NCBI GenBank assembly: GCA_947458305.1
Contig: CANGZO010000114.1
Span: forward strand, 1 to 7,353
DNA length: 7,353 bases
Origin: Comamonadaceae bacterium
GTDB lineage: Bacteria > Pseudomonadota > Gammaproteobacteria > Burkholderiales > Burkholderiaceae_C
Reading direction: 5' to 3'
Shown here: piece after piece, positions 6,098 to 7,353 of the stretch
Layout: every line of letters begins with the position of its first letter
How positions within the stretch are numbered: the first letter of the stretch is position 1
The notes under the pieces: model-generated
Told to the model about the DNA's origin: nothing
The model's database searches: none
Seen by the model: only the letters and a program-made list of their open reading frames with translations
Translations under genes and position numbers: made by a program

Positions 6098-7347
6098 GGC
6101 TTGGCCTCCGCTGGAGTCTTCACTTGCATCAGCCAGGCATCGCCTTCGGCGCGCCATTGGTAGCCTTGGGTGCTCAGGTTTTGTTGCAGGCTTTGCTGCT
6201 GCGAGGCCGAGGGTTTGAAGTTTTGCACGCGCAATTGACCGGTTTGGTATGTCCATTGTTTGGGCGCTGCCAAGTCGGCTGGCAAGGCCTGGCCCAAGGT
6301 CGCCAACAGGGTTTCCAGATCGCCCGCGCCCAGTTGGCCCGAGCCTTGGCGCAGGCGTTCAACTTGCTGGGCCATTTGCAAAGGCGCATCGACCACCACT
6401 TGGGTTTGCGGAAAGCTTTCGCGCAACATCTGGGCCCAGCCCTGCTGCTGGGCTTGCCAGTCGGCGCGTGTTTTCCAGGCCCAGGCATTGAGCCCCAGCA
6501 ACTGGGTCGCCACCAGCAACAGCACACCCCAACGAGCTGGACGCCAAGCGGGGCTGCGCCACACGTTGTCCAAGCCGCGTTGCAGCTGTTTGAGCCGCCG
6601 GGTCTGCGCATTGGCCCGCAGTTCAAACTGGGCCAGGTCCCAATCCGAGCCGATGGCGTCCAACCAATGTTGGCCGGGTGCCATTAGGCGGGCGGGGGTA
6701 TCCATTTGATCGCTGAGCGCTTGCACCACACCGGGTTCGGCCTGCACCACGGCCAAGGCGCGCTCTTCTTCGCTCAAACCCAAAGCCGCCAGATGGGGCG
6801 TCTGCGCGTTGAAAGCTTGCCCCCACACGCCGCGTTCGGCGTGGCTCACCCAAGCCCAAGCGTTGTCGGCATCGCCTAAAGCGGTGATGCGGGTGGGTGC
6901 TGTGTCTGAAGGCGGGTGCAGTTCAGGCACGATGCGGTGCACCTGCACGCCCGCTTGTTCCAGCGCCTGCAGGTGGGCGCTCAGCCAAGCGCGGTCGCAC
7001 ACCGCCACCCAGGGGCGTGGGGTGTTGTGCCAGTTGGGCTGCAAAGCCAAGTGCAATTGGCTGGGGTCGTCCAGCAGCCGGTCTTCCAGCAAACCTTGCA
7101 AGGCCGCCTGCCAGCGCGCGGGTTGCTTGTGCAAGCCAGCGGGCAACTCAACCCGGTGCCAAGACAGCGCCGCAGCAGGCACCAGGGCCACCGTTTCTGC
7201 AGGCGCGGCAGGGCGGGGCAACACACTGCTGGCCGCCCATTGCAGTTTGACCGCCTGCGCCATGGGCTCGTCCCCCACCACGGCATGGGGGTAAGCCATG
7301 GCGGGGTGCGGCAAGTCGGTGGGCAGTTGGACGATCAGGGTGCGCAT
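6094..7347 (-). CDS. gspL: GspL, T2SS ATPase-anchoring inner-membrane protein
   Basis: GspL recruits the GspE ATPase through its cytoplasmic actin-like domain and, with GspM, couples it to the platform and pseudopilus. The 417-residue protein has a cytoplasmic part (about 1-268), including LSWHRVELPAG (61-71), LLEDRLLDDPSQLHLAL (86-102), VAVCDRAWL (114-122) and DLAQFELRA (237-245). A Trp/Arg/Pro-rich segment, WRSPAWRPARWG (263-274), runs up to a single membrane helix (about 273-291). A periplasmic part (about 293-417) follows, with a helical segment and a ferredoxin-like fold ending around WRAEGDAWLMQVK (398-410). The length is usual for the family. ATG 7347 is taken as the start because MRTLIVQLP matches the first strand of GspL proteins; only 6 upstream bases are visible, so no ribosome binding site can be judged. 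The stop overlaps the gspM start by four bases. Confidence 0.93.
   Translation of the reverse strand: MRTLIVQLPTDLPHPAMAYPHAVVGDEPMAQAVKLQWAASSVLPRPAAPAETVALVPAAALSWHRVELPAGLHKQPARWQAALQGLLEDRLLDDPSQLHLALQPNWHNTPRPWVAVCDRAWLSAHLQALEQAGVQVHRIVPELHPPSDTAPTRITALGDADNAWAWVSHAERGVWGQAFNAQTPHLAALGLSEEERALAVVQAEPGVVQALSDQMDTPARLMAPGQHWLDAIGSDWDLAQFELRANAQTRRLKQLQRGLDNVWRSPAWRPARWGVLLLVATQLLGLNAWAWKTRADWQAQQQGWAQMLRESFPQTQVVVDAPLQMAQQVERLRQGSGQLGAGDLETLLATLGQALPADLAAPKQWTYQTGQLRVQNFKPSASQQQSLQQNLSTQGYQWRAEGDAWLMQVKTPAEAKP
6105..6109 (-). promoter_or_regulatory. Shine-Dalgarno site of gspM
   Basis: The minus strand reads GGAGG here, 7 bases before ATG 6097. It is the only strong ribosome binding site seen at a gene start in the window and it fixes the gspM start over the in-frame ATG at 6256. 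It lies inside the last codons of gspL. Confidence 0.8.
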
Positions 7348-7353
7348 GTCCGA

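Noticed and set aside
6098..6256. Longer gspM start at ATG 6256
   Set aside because: The 53 extra residues fall inside gspL, look unlike GspM, and ATG 6097 has both a GGAGG at the right distance and an ATGA overlap with the gspL stop.
5836..6687. Plus-strand open frame (283 codons) opposite gspM and gspL
   Set aside because: It is a reverse-strand shadow of two well-supported genes; its apparent Leu/Gly richness comes from reversed Gln/Ala/Pro codons, not from real membrane helices.
7335..7353. Possible last codons of gspK overlapping gspL (frame reading R-T-C-A-P-stop)
   Set aside because: A minus-strand TGA at 7335-7337 could end an upstream gspK, but only about five codons are visible and nothing in them identifies the family.

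Overview
The window is one strand-coherent block of a type II secretion system (T2SS, general secretory pathway) operon, read entirely from the minus strand. In transcription order it holds gspL (7347-6094), gspM (6097-5561), gspN (5555-4716), gspD (4719-2527), gspE (2511-1105), a MipA/OmpV-like outer-membrane protein gene (1098-226), and the first 71 codons of gspF (215-1, running off the left edge). Genes are packed with 4-base stop/start overlaps (L/M and N/D) or gaps of 5 to 15 bases (M/N, D/E, E/mipA, mipA/F). There is no gene-free stretch above 15 bases, no RNA gene, no mobile element and no CRISPR array. I see no internal promoter or terminator, so the block is probably one transcript that starts outside the window.

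Organism: high GC and the style of the proteins point to a betaproteobacterium of the order Burkholderiales, most likely family Comamonadaceae (Limnohabitans/Rhodoferax/Acidovorax-like). The reasons are the GspL N-terminal half with an 'ALSWHRVELP' segment, GspN being present, and the gene order L-M-N-D-E-F. This placement rests on recalled family features, not on a search.

How the genes work together: GspE is the cytoplasmic ATPase that powers growth of the periplasmic pseudopilus. GspF (start only) is the inner-membrane platform protein. GspL and GspM link the ATPase to the platform and pseudopilus. GspN is an accessory inner-membrane protein. GspD forms the outer-membrane secretin channel through which folded exoproteins leave. 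The pseudopilins (GspG-K) and GspC are not in the window; gspK is expected just beyond the right edge. The MipA/OmpV-like barrel between gspE and gspF is not a core T2SS part and is the main oddity.

Most of the window is an ordinary T2SS locus. The points worth a second look are the embedded MipA-like gene, a very compact four-cysteine zinc motif in GspE, and a histidine-rich, 12-base-periodic N-terminal extension on GspD.
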